Shown in pieces: positions 1 through 6,769 of a stretch of 7,754 bases of DNA. The position numbers were made by a program, and so were the translations under genes. How positions within the stretch are numbered: the first letter of the stretch is position 1; every line of letters begins with the position of its first letter. Under the pieces are notes generated by a model. That model saw only the letters and a list, made by a program, of their open reading frames with translations. It searched no databases and was not told the origin of the DNA. The DNA is taken from NCBI GenBank assembly GCA_030146745.1, contig JASLBD010000107.1, positions 1-7,754 of the forward strand, read 5' to 3'. This stretch comes from Allosphingosinicella sp. Its GTDB lineage: Bacteria; Pseudomonadota; Alphaproteobacteria; Sphingomonadales; Sphingomonadaceae.

Positions 1-687
1 GCGGGGCGCCGCCTCGACCACCACCGTTCCATAGCCGAGACCGGCGATGATCCGGTTGCGCGAGGGGAAATGGCGGGAGCGCGGCTCGACTCCCGGCGGC
101 TGCTCGGAGACGAGGAGGCCGAGCTCGGCGATCGAGCGCTGGCGAGCCTCGTTCTCGGGCGGGTAGAAGATGTCGACTCCGCCCGCGACGACGGCGATCG
201 TGCCGGTCTCAAGCGCCCCGTCATGGGCGGCGGAATCGATCCCGCGGGCGAGGCCCGAGACGACGATCGTGCCCGCCTCGCCCAGCGCCTGGGCCAGCGA
301 GCGCGCGAAGCGGCAGGCGGCGGCCGAGGCGTTGCGCGCTCCGACCATGGCCACGGTGGGCTTGTCGAGCAGGCTTGGGTGGCCCTTGACGATCAGGGCC
401 GGCGGCGCCGTCTCCAGCTCGGCCAGAAGCGGCGGATAGAGGCCCTGGCCGAGGAACAGGTAACGGGCGCCGATCCGCTCCACCCGCTCCATCTCCCGCT
501 CGATCGCCGAGCGGGAGGCGAGACGGGGCGCCCGGCCTCCGCCGCGGGCGGCGAGCCCGGGAATCGCCTCCAGCGCCGCCGCGGCCGATCCGAAGCGGGC
601 GAGCAGCTGGAAATAGGTTATAGGTCCGATATTCTCCGAACGGATGAGCCGCAGCCGGGCGATCTGATCGCCCGACGGCTCAGGCAC
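1..687 (-). CDS. dprA: DNA processing protein DprA/Smf, 3' end cut by window edge
   Basis: Seen: an open minus-strand frame of 229 codons that runs off the left edge. An N-terminal segment with the helical, SAM-like pattern QIARLRLIRSENIGPITYFQLLARFG is followed by a Rossmann-like core. The core has VAMVGARN (about residues 112-118), VVSGLARGIDSAAH (142-155), VAGGVDIFYPPEN and HFPSRNRIIAGL (206-217), all hallmarks of the DprA family. Family knowledge: DprA binds single-stranded DNA entering during transformation and loads RecA; it acts in the cytoplasm, and many non-competent bacteria carry it too. The best start is GTG at 687, which overlaps the last 8 nt of plsY, so the two genes are probably co-transcribed and translationally coupled. 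The C-terminal part, including any winged-helix domain, lies outside the window. No defect is seen in the visible part. Confidence 0.95.
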   Translation of the reverse strand, partial: MPEPSGDQIARLRLIRSENIGPITYFQLLARFGSAAAALEAIPGLAARGGGRAPRLASRSAIEREMERVERIGARYLFLGQGLYPPLLAELETAPPALIVKGHPSLLDKPTVAMVGARNASAAACRFARSLAQALGEAGTIVVSGLARGIDSAAHDGALETGTIAVVAGGVDIFYPPENEARQRSIAELGLLVSEQPPGVEPRSRHFPSRNRIIAGLGYGTVVVEAAPR

Positions 688-1291
688 CGCCACCCACCCG
701 CGACTCGGTGCCGGCGAACAGGCGCGCGATATTCTCCCGGTGCTTCCAGAACACGAGCAGGGTGAAGCCGAGGAAGAGCAAGGCGAGGTCGAAGCGGCCG
801 GCGATCGCCGCCGCGAACGGAGTGACGAGGGCTGCGGCGAGGCCGCCGAGCGAGGAGTAGCGGGTCAGGAACAGAGTGCCGATCCAGGTGGCGGCATAAG
901 CGGCGGGCACCCAGGCGGCGAGTCCGTCGGCGAGCACGAAACCGAGCACTACGCCGGCATAAGTGGCCACCCCCTTCCCTCCCGCGAAGCGAAGCCAGAC
1001 CGGCCAGAGGTGACCGACCGTCGCGCCGATCGCCGCGAGCTGGACGGTCCCGGGAAACAGCCAATGGGCCAGCAACAGAGCGGCGGCGCCCTTGGCCAGG
1101 TCGAGCAGCAGCGTCGCGGCGGCGAGGCCCTTGCGGCCGGTCCTCAAAACGTTGGTGGCGCCGATATTGCCCGAGCCGATCTTCCTGAGGTCGCCGGCGC
1201 CGGTCAGCCGAGTGAGCAGGATCCCGAACGGGATCGAGCCCAGCGCGTAGCCGAGGAGCAATGCCAGGATAGGTTCGACGATCGGTTGCAT
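680..1291 (-). CDS. plsY: Acyl-phosphate glycerol-3-phosphate acyltransferase PlsY
   Basis: PlsY transfers an acyl group from acyl-phosphate to glycerol-3-phosphate at the inner membrane, giving lysophosphatidic acid, the first committed step of phospholipid synthesis. Seen: 203 residues, very hydrophobic, with about five membrane segments. All family motifs are present: GSIPFG (18-23), GSGNIGATNVLR (39-50), GHLWPVWLRFAGGKGVAT (93-110, the glycine-rich loop) and KHRENIARLFAGTE near the C-terminus. Two starts are possible. GTG at 1297 lies only 3 nt after an AGGGG ribosome binding site, while ATG at 1291 lies about 8 nt after it, so ATG at 1291 is preferred. It is the first gene of a minus-strand unit with dprA, transcribed divergently from murI. 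A weak promoter-like pair (TTGCGT, then TGCTAAAGT) lies just upstream but would leave almost no leader. Confidence 0.96.
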   Translation of the reverse strand: MQPIVEPILALLLGYALGSIPFGILLTRLTGAGDLRKIGSGNIGATNVLRTGRKGLAAATLLLDLAKGAAALLLAHWLFPGTVQLAAIGATVGHLWPVWLRFAGGKGVATYAGVVLGFVLADGLAAWVPAAYAATWIGTLFLTRYSSLGGLAAALVTPFAAAIAGRFDLALLFLGFTLLVFWKHRENIARLFAGTESRVGGGA

Positions 1292-1338
1292 GTCCACGAC
1301 CCCTGCGGAACTTTAGCAAATCGCGAAGCGGACGCAAT

Positions 1339-1359
1339 GCTTTCATCGAAAGCGATGAA
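1339..1359. promoter_or_regulatory. Two overlapping inverted repeats between plsY and murI
   Basis: Seen: a 6-bp inverted repeat GCTTTC-ATC-GAAAGC at 1339-1353 overlaps a 7-bp inverted repeat TTCATCG-AAAG-CGATGAA at 1342-1359. Both are perfect and share bases, so as RNA or cruciform only one can form at a time. They lie in the only spacer that could hold promoters for the divergent plsY and murI genes. A regulator-binding role is inference. No T-run follows, so a terminator is unlikely. Confidence 0.4.
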
Positions 1360-1403
1360 CGACGCCGCCTTGCCGCCGTCCGCTCTGCCGCTAAACCGGG
1401 CGC

Positions 1404-2201
1404 GTGACCAGCCATCGTCCCCTCCTCGTCTTCGATTCCGGAGTCGGCGGCCTCTCCGTCCTCGGAGCGATCCGGTCGCTGCTTCCGGCGGCGCCCCTGG
1501 TCTATGCCGCCGACAGCGCCGGCTATCCCTACGGCACCAAGCGGCCGGCAGAGATCGAGGCGCGGGTCCCGGCCCTGCTCGGCCGGCTCGCCGAGCGGTT
1601 CGATCCGGAGCTGATCGTCATCGCCTGCAACACCGCCTCGACCATCGCGCTCGACGCGGTCCGCGGAGCGCTCGACCTGCCGGTGGTCGGGACGGTTCCC
1701 GCGATCAAGCCGGCGGCCGAGCTGTCCAGGACCCGGACGATCGGAGTCCTCGGCACCGAGGCGACCGTGCGCCAGCCCTATGTCGACCGGCTTTCGGCGG
1801 AGTTCGCCTCCGACTGCGCCGTCCTCCGCCACGGCTCGGCCGAGCTGGTCGACTTCGCCGAAGCGAAGCTGCGCGGCGAGACCGGGGAGGCCGGAGCCTG
1901 CCGCCGCGCCCTGGAGGGCCTGTTCGAACAGCCGGGCGGCGACCGGATCGACACGATCGTCCTGGCCTGCACCCACTTCCCGCTGGTCGAGGAGGATCTC
2001 GCCGCGGCGGCCCCGAGGCCCATCCGATTCGTCGACGGCAAGGAGGGAATCGCCCGCCGGACGGCCTGGCTGACCCGCCATCTGGGATGGGCGGGCGAGG
2101 CCGGCGAAGGCGTGGCGCTCTTCACCGGCCGGGGCACCGACGTCGAGGCCTATCGCGCCGGCCTCGCCCGCTACGGCCTGACCCGCCTCGAAAGGCTCTA
2201 G
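1404..2201 (+). CDS. murI: Glutamate racemase
   Basis: It interconverts L- and D-glutamate in the cytoplasm without a cofactor and supplies D-glutamate for peptidoglycan stem peptides. Seen: 265 residues, normal for the family. The N-terminal DSGVGGLSV loop (D11, S12) and PYG (42-44) are followed by the first catalytic cysteine in ACNTAS (C75) and the second in ACTHFPL (C189, with H191). Both halves of the two-base mechanism are therefore intact. The start is GTG at 1404: an in-frame TAA at 1392-1394 excludes anything further upstream, and the conserved DSGVGG motif leaves no room for a later start. The ribosome binding site is weak. A strong hairpin begins right after the stop codon. It is divergent from plsY and co-oriented with hemA. 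Confidence 0.97.
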   Translation: MTSHRPLLVFDSGVGGLSVLGAIRSLLPAAPLVYAADSAGYPYGTKRPAEIEARVPALLGRLAERFDPELIVIACNTASTIALDAVRGALDLPVVGTVPAIKPAAELSRTRTIGVLGTEATVRQPYVDRLSAEFASDCAVLRHGSAELVDFAEAKLRGETGEAGACRRALEGLFEQPGGDRIDTIVLACTHFPLVEEDLAAAAPRPIRFVDGKEGIARRTAWLTRHLGWAGEAGEGVALFTGRGTDVEAYRAGLARYGLTRLERL

Positions 2202-2229
2202 ACCCTCTCCCGCAAGGACGGGCGAGGGT
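2202..2229 (+). terminator. Hairpin directly after murI, possible terminator
   Basis: Seen: the sequence immediately after the murI TAG folds into a stem of 11 positions (2202-2212 with 2219-2229) with one mismatch and a 6-nt loop, and is very GC-rich. No run of T follows, so it is not a classical intrinsic terminator. It could be a weak or Rho-assisted terminator, an mRNA-end stabiliser, or a member of a dispersed CCCTCTCCCG-type repeat that I recall from alphaproteobacterial genomes. Confidence 0.45.
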
Positions 2230-2240
2230 AAAGCTCGGTC

Positions 2241-2266
2241 TAGCCAATCGGCGTTCAGATCGGCTA
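2241..2266. promoter_or_regulatory. Imperfect inverted repeat upstream of hemA
   Basis: Seen: arms TAGCCAATC (2241-2249) and GATCGGCTA (2258-2266), complementary at 8 of 9 positions with an 8-nt centre. The repeat ends 31 nt before the hemA start and is followed by CTAATAAGG, which contains a -10-like TAATAA without a clear -35 partner. It may be an operator or leader hairpin controlling hemA. It does not match the TTGAT-N4-ATCAA box of Fnr-type regulators. Confidence 0.35.
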
Positions 2267-2297
2267 ATAAGGGTCCAGGGACTCCCGGGGAGCAGGC

Positions 2298-3512
2298 GTG
2301 GACTACAATCGCATCTTTGCGCAGGCCATCGACAGGCTGCATGCCGAAGGGCGCTATCGCGTGTTCATCGACATATTGCGCAACAAGGGGGCCTTCCCCA
2401 ACGCGCGCTGCTTCGCCGGCCATAACGGCCCCAAGCCGATCACCGTCTGGTGCTCGAACGATTACCTCTGCATGGGCCAGCATCCCGACGTGATCGCGGC
2501 GATGGAAGAGGCGCTCCACGACGTCGGCGCCGGCTCGGGCGGAACCCGCAACATCGGCGGCAACACCCATTATCACGTCCAGCTCGAAGCCGAGCTTGCC
2601 GACCTCCACGGCAAGGAAGCGGCGCTCCTCTTCACCTCCGGCTACATCTCGAACGAGGCGACCCTCTCCACGGTGGCCAAGCTGCTTCCCGGCTGCGTCA
2701 TCTTCTCGGACGAACTGAACCACGCCTCGATGATCTCCGGAATCCGCGCCTCGGGCTGCGAGAAAAAGGTCTTCCGGCACAACGACCTCGATCATCTCGA
2801 GGAATTGCTGGCGCAGGCGGACCCGGAGGCGCCGAAGCTGATCGCCTTCGAGAGCGTCTATTCGATGGACGGCGACGTCGCCCCGATCGGCGCCATCTGC
2901 GACCTGGCCGACAAGTACAGCGCGATCACCTATCTCGACGAGGTCCACGCCGTGGGAATGTACGGCCCGCGCGGCGGCGGAATCTCGGAGCGCGACGACG
3001 TTGCCCGCCGCGTCACGATCATCGAGGGTACGCTCGGCAAGGCTTTCGGAGTGATGGGCGGCTATATCGCGGCCGACCGCAATATCGTCGACGTGGTCAG
3101 GAGCTATGCGCCCGGCTTCATCTTCACAACCTCGCTCTCCCCGGTGCTGGTCGCGGGGGCGCTGGCCAGCGTCAGGCACCTCAAGGCCTCGTCGGCCGAG
3201 CGCGAGGCGCAGCAGGCCAATGCCGGGCGGCTCAAGGGGATATTCGAGGCGGCAGGCCTGCCGGTGATGCCGTCGACCACCCACATCGTTCCGCTGATGG
3301 TCGGCGACCCGGTCAAGGCCAAGAAGATCAGCGACATCCTGCTCGCCGAATATGGCTGCTACGTCCAGCCGATCAATTACCCGACCGTGCCGCGCGGCAC
3401 CGAGCGCCTGCGCTTCACCCCCGGCCCGCGCCACGACGAGGCGATGATGCGCGAGCTCGCCAAGGCGCTCGTCGAGATCTGGGACCGGCTGGAGCTTCGC
3501 GCGGCCGCCTGA
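2298..3512 (+). CDS. hemA: 5-aminolevulinate synthase (C4 pathway)
   Basis: It condenses glycine and succinyl-CoA into 5-aminolevulinate, the first step of haem synthesis in alphaproteobacteria, using pyridoxal phosphate. Seen: 404 residues, the usual bacterial length. Motifs in order are [39 protein letters not shown] (H142), [12 protein letters not shown] (D214, H217) and [14 protein letters not shown] with the PLP lysine K248. From memory these numbers coincide with those of the Rhodobacter enzyme. The glycine-rich [12 protein letters not shown] segment and the full match over its length separate it from KBL and BioF, which share the fold. The start is GTG at 2298, with GGGGAG at 2287-2292 (5-nt spacing). 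It shares strand with murI, but a hairpin lies between them. It is followed by repeats rather than a tight junction to rpiB. No CP haem-regulatory motif is seen. Confidence 0.97.
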   Translation: MDYNRIFAQAIDRLHAEGRYRVFIDILRNKGAFPNARCFAGHNGPKPITVWCSNDYLCMGQHPDVIAAMEEALHDVGAGSGGTRNIGGNTHYHVQLEAELADLHGKEAALLFTSGYISNEATLSTVAKLLPGCVIFSDELNHASMISGIRASGCEKKVFRHNDLDHLEELLAQADPEAPKLIAFESVYSMDGDVAPIGAICDLADKYSAITYLDEVHAVGMYGPRGGGISERDDVARRVTIIEGTLGKAFGVMGGYIAADRNIVDVVRSYAPGFIFTTSLSPVLVAGALASVRHLKASSAEREAQQANAGRLKGIFEAAGLPVMPSTTHIVPLMVGDPVKAKKISDILLAEYGCYVQPINYPTVPRGTERLRFTPGPRHDEAMMRELAKALVEIWDRLELRAAA

Positions 3513-3522
3513 GGCTGCAAGG

Positions 3523-3550
3523 CCGTCATGCTGAACTTGATTCAGCATCC
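3523..3550 (+). repeat. 28-bp palindromic repeat, copy 1
   Basis: Seen: an 8-bp perfect stem (ATGCTGAA at 3528-3535, TTCAGCAT at 3541-3548) with 5-nt loop CTTGA, preceded by CCGTC and followed by CC. It begins 10 nt after the hemA stop. It is the same family as the copies at 3581-3608, 6657-6684 and 6720-6747, with the shared core CYGRACTTGWTYCRG. Confidence 0.8.
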
Positions 3551-3580
3551 AGCGACGAGCCGTCGAGCGGGTGGAGAACT

Positions 3581-3608
3581 GGACCCTGAAACAAGTTCAG
3601 GGCGACGG
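3581..3608 (-). repeat. 28-bp palindromic repeat, copy 2 (inverted)
   Basis: Seen: the reverse complement matches copy 1 at 22 of 28 positions. Its own stem is CCCTGAA (3584-3590) with TTCAGGG (3596-3602). The outer stem differs from copy 1 on both arms at once, so pairing is kept. The 30-nt spacer to copy 1 holds a small perfect hairpin, CGACG-AGC-CGTCG, at 3553-3565. Confidence 0.8.
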
Positions 3609-3653
3609 AAAACGACAATCTCTGGTGGCAAATCGAATGCCTCTCCCCTACTG

Positions 3654-3677
3654 CGTGTGTGTCATCACACACACACG
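3654..3677 (+). promoter_or_regulatory. GT/AC hairpin at the rpiB ribosome binding site
   Basis: Seen: the arm CGTGTGTGT (3654-3662) can pair with ACACACACG (3669-3677), giving 9 bp and a 6-nt loop. Because both arms are dinucleotide repeats, they can also pair in two shifted registers with shorter loops. The 9-bp register takes in the first G of GGAG (3677-3680), the likely Shine-Dalgarno of rpiB. A translational role, or length variation of the repeat, is inference. Confidence 0.45.
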
Positions 3678-3688
3678 GAGTTCGAGGC

Positions 3689-4147
3689 TTGGCCGAGCGT
3701 ATCGCCATCGTCGCCGATCATGCCGCTTTCGAGATGAAGATGCTCCTTATCGAGCATCTGCGCTCCGGCGGCTACGACGTGCTCGACCTCGGCACGACAT
3801 CGACGGACAGCGTCGACTATCCCGATTACGGCTACCGGATGGCCGAGGCGATCGCGTCCGGCGAGGCCCAGCGCGGGGTGGCGCTGTGCGGCTCCGGGAT
3901 CGGCATCTCGATCTCGGTCAACCGCCATCCCGCCTGCCGCTGCGCCCTCGTCTCCGAGGGCCTCTCCGCCCGGCTCGCCCGCGAGCATAACGATTCCAAC
4001 GTCGTCGCAATGGGCGCCCGGCTGATCGGCATCGAGGCGGCGCGCGACATCGTGGACCAGTTCCTCGCCACTCCGTTCGGAGGCGGCCGCCACCAGCGTC
4101 GGGTCGACAAGCTTTCCAACCCCGTCTTCGCCAGGGAAAATGCATGA
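3689..4147 (+). CDS. rpiB: Ribose-5-phosphate isomerase B
   Basis: It interconverts ribose-5-phosphate and ribulose-5-phosphate in the pentose phosphate pathway (RpiB/LacAB family, cytoplasmic). Seen: 152 residues from TTG at 3689, reading [17 protein letters not shown], with D10-H11 of the substrate site. VLDLGT and YPDYGY follow, then the catalytic cysteine in CGSGIGISI (C67) and [17 protein letters not shown] (H100). C67 and H100 are each one above the E. coli numbers I recall (C66, H99). TTG at 3689 is chosen because GGAG lies 8 nt upstream and the family begins directly at the R/K-IAI strand. The alternative GTG at 3659 would add 10 residues translated from the GT/AC hairpin and is unlikely. 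The gene overlaps glyA by 4 nt (ATGA). In alphaproteobacteria rpiB commonly precedes glyA. Confidence 0.95.
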   Translation: MAERIAIVADHAAFEMKMLLIEHLRSGGYDVLDLGTTSTDSVDYPDYGYRMAEAIASGEAQRGVALCGSGIGISISVNRHPACRCALVSEGLSARLAREHNDSNVVAMGARLIGIEAARDIVDQFLATPFGGGRHQRRVDKLSNPVFARENA

Positions 4148-5460
4148 GCAGCCGTTCCGCCTTCGATCTCGCCGACGTCCAGCATTCGGGCTTCTTCACC
4201 GGCCGCCTTGCGCGGGCCGACGGCGCCGTCGCCGAAGCGATCGCCGCCGAGCTCGACCGGCAGCAGAACCAGATCGAGCTGATCGCATCGGAGAATATCG
4301 TCTCGCGCGCCGTGCTCGAAGCGCAGGGATCGGTGCTGACCAACAAATATGCGGAGGGCTATCCCGGCCGCCGCTATTATCAGGGCTGCGCGCCGTCCGA
4401 CGTGGTCGAGACGCTGGCCATCGAGCGGGCGAAGCAGCTGTTCGGCTGCGGCTTCGTCAATGTTCAGCCGCACAGCGGAGCCCAAGCCAATGGCGCGGTG
4501 ATGCTGGCGCTGGCCAAGCCCGGCGACACGATCCTCGGCATGTCCTTGGACGCGGGCGGCCACCTCACCCACGGCGCCAAGCCGGCGCTGTCGGGCAAGT
4601 GGTTCAACGCCGTCCAATACGGAGTCCGCCGCGACGACGATTGCATCGACTTCGAGCAGGCCGAGGCGCTCGCGAAGGAGCATAAGCCGCGGCTGATCAT
4701 CGCCGGCGGCTCGGCCTATCCGCGCCACATCGACTTCGCCCGCTTCCGCGCCATCGCCGACGAGGTCGACGCGATCTTCATGGTCGACATGGCCCATTTC
4801 GCCGGCCTCGTCGCCGCCGGGGAGCACCCCTCCCCCTTCGGCCACGCCCATGTCGTCACCACCACCACCCACAAGACGCTTCGCGGCCCGCGCGGCGGAA
4901 TGGTCCTGACCGACGACGAGGCCATCGCGAAGAAGATCAACTCCGCCGTCTTCCCCGGCCTTCAGGGCGGCCCGCTGATGCACGTCATCGCCGCCAAGGC
5001 GGTCGCGTTCGGCGAAGCCCTGCAGCCGGAGTTCAAGAGCTATGCGCGGGCCGTCATCGCCAACGCCAAGGCGCTCGCCGGCCGGCTCAAGGAGCGGGGC
5101 GCCGATCTCGTCTCCGGCGGCACCGACACCCATCTCGCCCTCGTCGACCTGAGGCCGCTCGGGATCACCGGCAAGGATGCCGACGAGGCGCTCGAGCGCT
5201 CGTCCATCACCTGCAACAAGAACGGGATCCCCTTCGATCCCCTGCCCCCGGTCAAGACCAGCGGCATCCGGGTCGGCTCGCCCGCCGGCACCACCCGCGG
5301 CTTCGGCGTGGCTGAGTTCCGGGACATCGCCGACATGGTCGCCGACGTGCTCGAAGGACTTCGCGACCATGGCGAGGAGGGCAACGGCGCAGTCGAGACC
5401 GAGGTGAAGCGGCGGGTGCGCGAGCTCTGCGCTCGCTTCCCCATCTACCAGGATCAATAG
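4144..5460 (+). CDS. glyA: Serine hydroxymethyltransferase
   Basis: It converts serine and tetrahydrofolate to glycine and 5,10-methylene-tetrahydrofolate, the main source of one-carbon units, in the cytoplasm with pyridoxal phosphate. Seen: 438 residues. An N-terminal extension of about 15 residues relative to E. coli is usual in alphaproteobacteria. IELIASEN (44-51) is followed by [16 protein letters not shown] (67-82), [32 protein letters not shown] (D215, H218) and [14 protein letters not shown] with the PLP lysine K244. [15 protein letters not shown] near the C-terminus binds the substrate carboxylate. The start is ATG at 4144, with AGGGA at 4133-4137, and overlaps the rpiB stop. Its stop codon shares one base with the nrdR start. 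The glycine it makes is a substrate of the nearby hemA product. Confidence 0.98.
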   Translation: MSSRSAFDLADVQHSGFFTGRLARADGAVAEAIAAELDRQQNQIELIASENIVSRAVLEAQGSVLTNKYAEGYPGRRYYQGCAPSDVVETLAIERAKQLFGCGFVNVQPHSGAQANGAVMLALAKPGDTILGMSLDAGGHLTHGAKPALSGKWFNAVQYGVRRDDDCIDFEQAEALAKEHKPRLIIAGGSAYPRHIDFARFRAIADEVDAIFMVDMAHFAGLVAAGEHPSPFGHAHVVTTTTHKTLRGPRGGMVLTDDEAIAKKINSAVFPGLQGGPLMHVIAAKAVAFGEALQPEFKSYARAVIANAKALAGRLKERGADLVSGGTDTHLALVDLRPLGITGKDADEALERSSITCNKNGIPFDPLPPVKTSGIRVGSPAGTTRGFGVAEFRDIADMVADVLEGLRDHGEEGNGAVETEVKRRVRELCARFPIYQDQ

Positions 5461-5921
5461 TGCGCTGCCCCTTCTGCTCCCACGAGAACAGCCAGGTAAA
5501 GGACAGCCGACCCACGGAGGACGGCGCCTCGATCCGCCGCCGCCGCCAGTGCGAGGAGTGCTCGGCCCGCTTCACCACCTTCGAGCGGGTCCAGCTTCGC
5601 GACCTGACGGTGGTGAAGGCGGGCAGCCGCCGCGAGCCGTTCGACCGCACCAAGCTCGAACGCTCGATCGCCATCGCCTGCCGCAAGCGGCCGGTGCCGC
5701 CCGAGCGGATCGACCGCCTGGTCTCCTCGCTCCAGCGCCAGATCGAGACCAGCGGCGACAGCGAGATCGCCTCGACCCGGATCGGCGAGCTGGTCATGGA
5801 CGGCCTGAAGGCGCTCGACCCGGTCGCCTACATACGCTTCGCCAGCGTCTACAAGGATTTCCGCGAGGCCAGGGACTTCGAGGAGTTCGCGGGCTCGGTC
5901 GGCGAAGCCGGCAAGGAGTGA
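5460..5921 (+). CDS. nrdR: Transcriptional repressor NrdR
   Basis: NrdR represses ribonucleotide reductase operons when its ATP-cone domain senses nucleotide (dATP/ATP) status. Seen: 153 residues, the usual length. An N-terminal zinc ribbon has C3-P-F-C6 and C31-E-E-C34 with the basic stretch IRRRRQC between them, for DNA binding. The ATP-cone follows from about residue 49, with [37 protein letters not shown] closes the conserved region. The start is GTG at 5460, sharing one base with the glyA TAG, with AGGA at 5450-5453. Its targets must lie elsewhere: I saw no NrdR box or nrd gene in the window. The placement glyA-nrdR is widespread in alphaproteobacteria. Confidence 0.97.
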   Translation: MRCPFCSHENSQVKDSRPTEDGASIRRRRQCEECSARFTTFERVQLRDLTVVKAGSRREPFDRTKLERSIAIACRKRPVPPERIDRLVSSLQRQIETSGDSEIASTRIGELVMDGLKALDPVAYIRFASVYKDFREARDFEEFAGSVGEAGKE

Positions 5922-6640
5922 GCCCGCCCCCGGCGATCGTCCTCGTCCGGCCGCAGCTGGGCGAGAATATCGGCAAGGCCGCCCGTGCCATGCTCAATTT
6001 CGGGCTCACCGACCTCAGGCTGGTGGCGCCGCGGGACGGATGGCCCAATCCGTCGGCGGGGCCTGCCGCGTCGGGCGCCGACGTCGTGCTCGAGCGGGCG
6101 CGGGTGTTCGATACCGTCGCCGAGGCGGTCGGCGACTGCGCGCACGTCTACGCCACGACGGTCCGCAAGCGCGGCCTCGTCGTTCCGGTGGTGAGGCCCG
6201 AGGAAGCGGCGCGCGAGATAAGGGCGCTGGCGGAGCCGTCGGCCATCCTGTTCGGCGCCGAGCGGTCGGGGCTGGAGACGGACGAGGTGGCGATCGCCGG
6301 CAAGATCGTCACCGTTCCGGTCAATCCGGACTTCACCTCGCTCAACCTCGCCCAGGCGGTGATCCTGATCGCCTATGAATGGTCGAAGCACGAAGCGCTG
6401 GCGGTGCCGACGCTGGGCGACCCGGCCGAGCCGCGGGCCAGCCACGACCAGCTCGAGGGGCTGATCGGCCAGCTCGACGACGCCCTCGTCGCGGCCGACT
6501 ATTTCCACCCGCCGGACCGGACCCCGGCCACCCGCAACACGATCCGGACCCTCCTCACCAAGGCGGGCTGGTCGAACCGCGAGGTGCAGGCCATGCGGGG
6601 AATCATTCGGGCTTTGGTGACGCCGAGGCGGCGAAGGTGA
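5918..6640 (+). CDS. trmJ: TrmJ-like tRNA 2'-O-methyltransferase (SPOUT/TrmH family)
   Basis: Family members methylate the ribose 2'-OH of an RNA base; TrmJ acts on position 32 of the tRNA anticodon loop using S-adenosylmethionine. Seen: 240 residues with all three SPOUT motifs: [15 protein letters not shown] (15-29, including R23, where TrmJ has its catalytic arginine), [10 protein letters not shown] (110-119), and [16 protein letters not shown] (133-148). A C-terminal helical extension ([18 protein letters not shown] to [11 protein letters not shown]) is typical of TrmJ/LasT rather than TrmH or RlmB. The start is GTG at 5918 inside the nrdR stop (GTGA overlap). AAGGAG at 5912-5917 abuts the start codon with no spacer, so translation probably depends on coupling to nrdR. 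Substrate (Cm32/Um32 of tRNA) is inferred by family. It is the last gene of the rpiB-glyA-nrdR block. Confidence 0.9.
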   Translation: MSPPPAIVLVRPQLGENIGKAARAMLNFGLTDLRLVAPRDGWPNPSAGPAASGADVVLERARVFDTVAEAVGDCAHVYATTVRKRGLVVPVVRPEEAAREIRALAEPSAILFGAERSGLETDEVAIAGKIVTVPVNPDFTSLNLAQAVILIAYEWSKHEALAVPTLGDPAEPRASHDQLEGLIGQLDDALVAADYFHPPDRTPATRNTIRTLLTKAGWSNREVQAMRGIIRALVTPRRRR

Positions 6641-6656
6641 GCCGCTATCCGATAGC

Positions 6657-6684
6657 TCGTCATGCCGGACTTGATCCGGCATCC
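6657..6684 (+). repeat. 28-bp palindromic repeat, copy 3
   Basis: Seen: TCGTC, then the stem ATGCCGG (6662-6668) with CCGGCAT (6676-6682); T6675 and A6669 can extend the pairing around the ACTTGAT centre. It differs from copy 1 at T-to-C and A-to-G sites on both arms, so pairing is preserved. It lies 16 nt after the trmJ-like stop and is oriented towards copy 4. Confidence 0.85.
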
Positions 6685-6719
6685 ACCTTCTTTCTCCATC
6701 GAATGGGCTTGAAGAAGAT

Positions 6720-6747
6720 GGATCCCGGATCAAGTCCGGGATGACGA
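6720..6747 (-). repeat. 28-bp palindromic repeat, copy 4 (inverted)
   Basis: Seen: the reverse complement of this block matches copy 3 at 26 of 28 positions, and the two differences (G to C, C to G) are a paired swap within the stem. Similarity extends inwards, so arms 6657-6692 and 6712-6747 form a 36-bp inverted repeat with 33 matches and a 19-nt loop. It sits between the convergent ends of the trmJ-like and chorismate mutase genes, where it could terminate transcription from both sides. No T-run is present. Confidence 0.85.
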
Positions 6748-6769
6748 CTCAAGCTTAGCTGAAGACGCT

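Noticed and set aside
2202..2297. Fnr-type box or haem-responsive iron regulator box before hemA
   Set aside because: No TTGAT-N4-ATCAA or comparable known motif is present; only an unassigned inverted repeat is seen.
740..2425. A 561-codon plus-strand open frame crossing plsY, the divergent spacer and murI
   Set aside because: Arg/Gly/Asp/Pro-rich low-complexity translation, no family resemblance, and out of frame with murI, which is certain.
618..3548. A 976-codon open frame on the minus strand antisense to murI and hemA and spanning plsY
   Set aside because: It is an effect of high GC, where codons with G/C at the wobble base keep the opposite frame open. It starts inside a palindromic repeat, has no recognisable domain, and covers three well-identified genes.
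3677..3692. GTTCGAGGC resembling the T-loop of a tRNA
   Set aside because: The flanking bases do not form a T stem, and no acceptor, D or anticodon arm can be placed around it.
3526..3737. Small open frames over the hemA-rpiB spacer, such as one beginning MLNLIQHP
   Set aside because: They are translations of the palindromic repeats. Peptides of this type recur in databases as spurious predictions from dispersed repeats.
3659..4147. Longer rpiB starting at GTG 3659
   Set aside because: It would place the start inside the GT/AC hairpin without a ribosome binding site and add residues not found in the family. TTG at 3689 has a well-spaced GGAG.
3832..5457. A 541-codon minus-strand open frame antisense to rpiB and glyA
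   Set aside because: Its composition is that of a GC shadow (rich in D, G, A, R, V, L without motifs), and it lies over two genes with complete catalytic motifs.
5400..5470. NrdR self-binding box before nrdR
   Set aside because: No sequence close to the ACACWATATWTWGTGT-type NrdR box; nrdR begins at the last base of the glyA stop codon.
3523..6747. Repeats considered as CRISPR
   Set aside because: Only two inverted copies at each of two distant sites, no direct array, no regular spacers and no cas gene.
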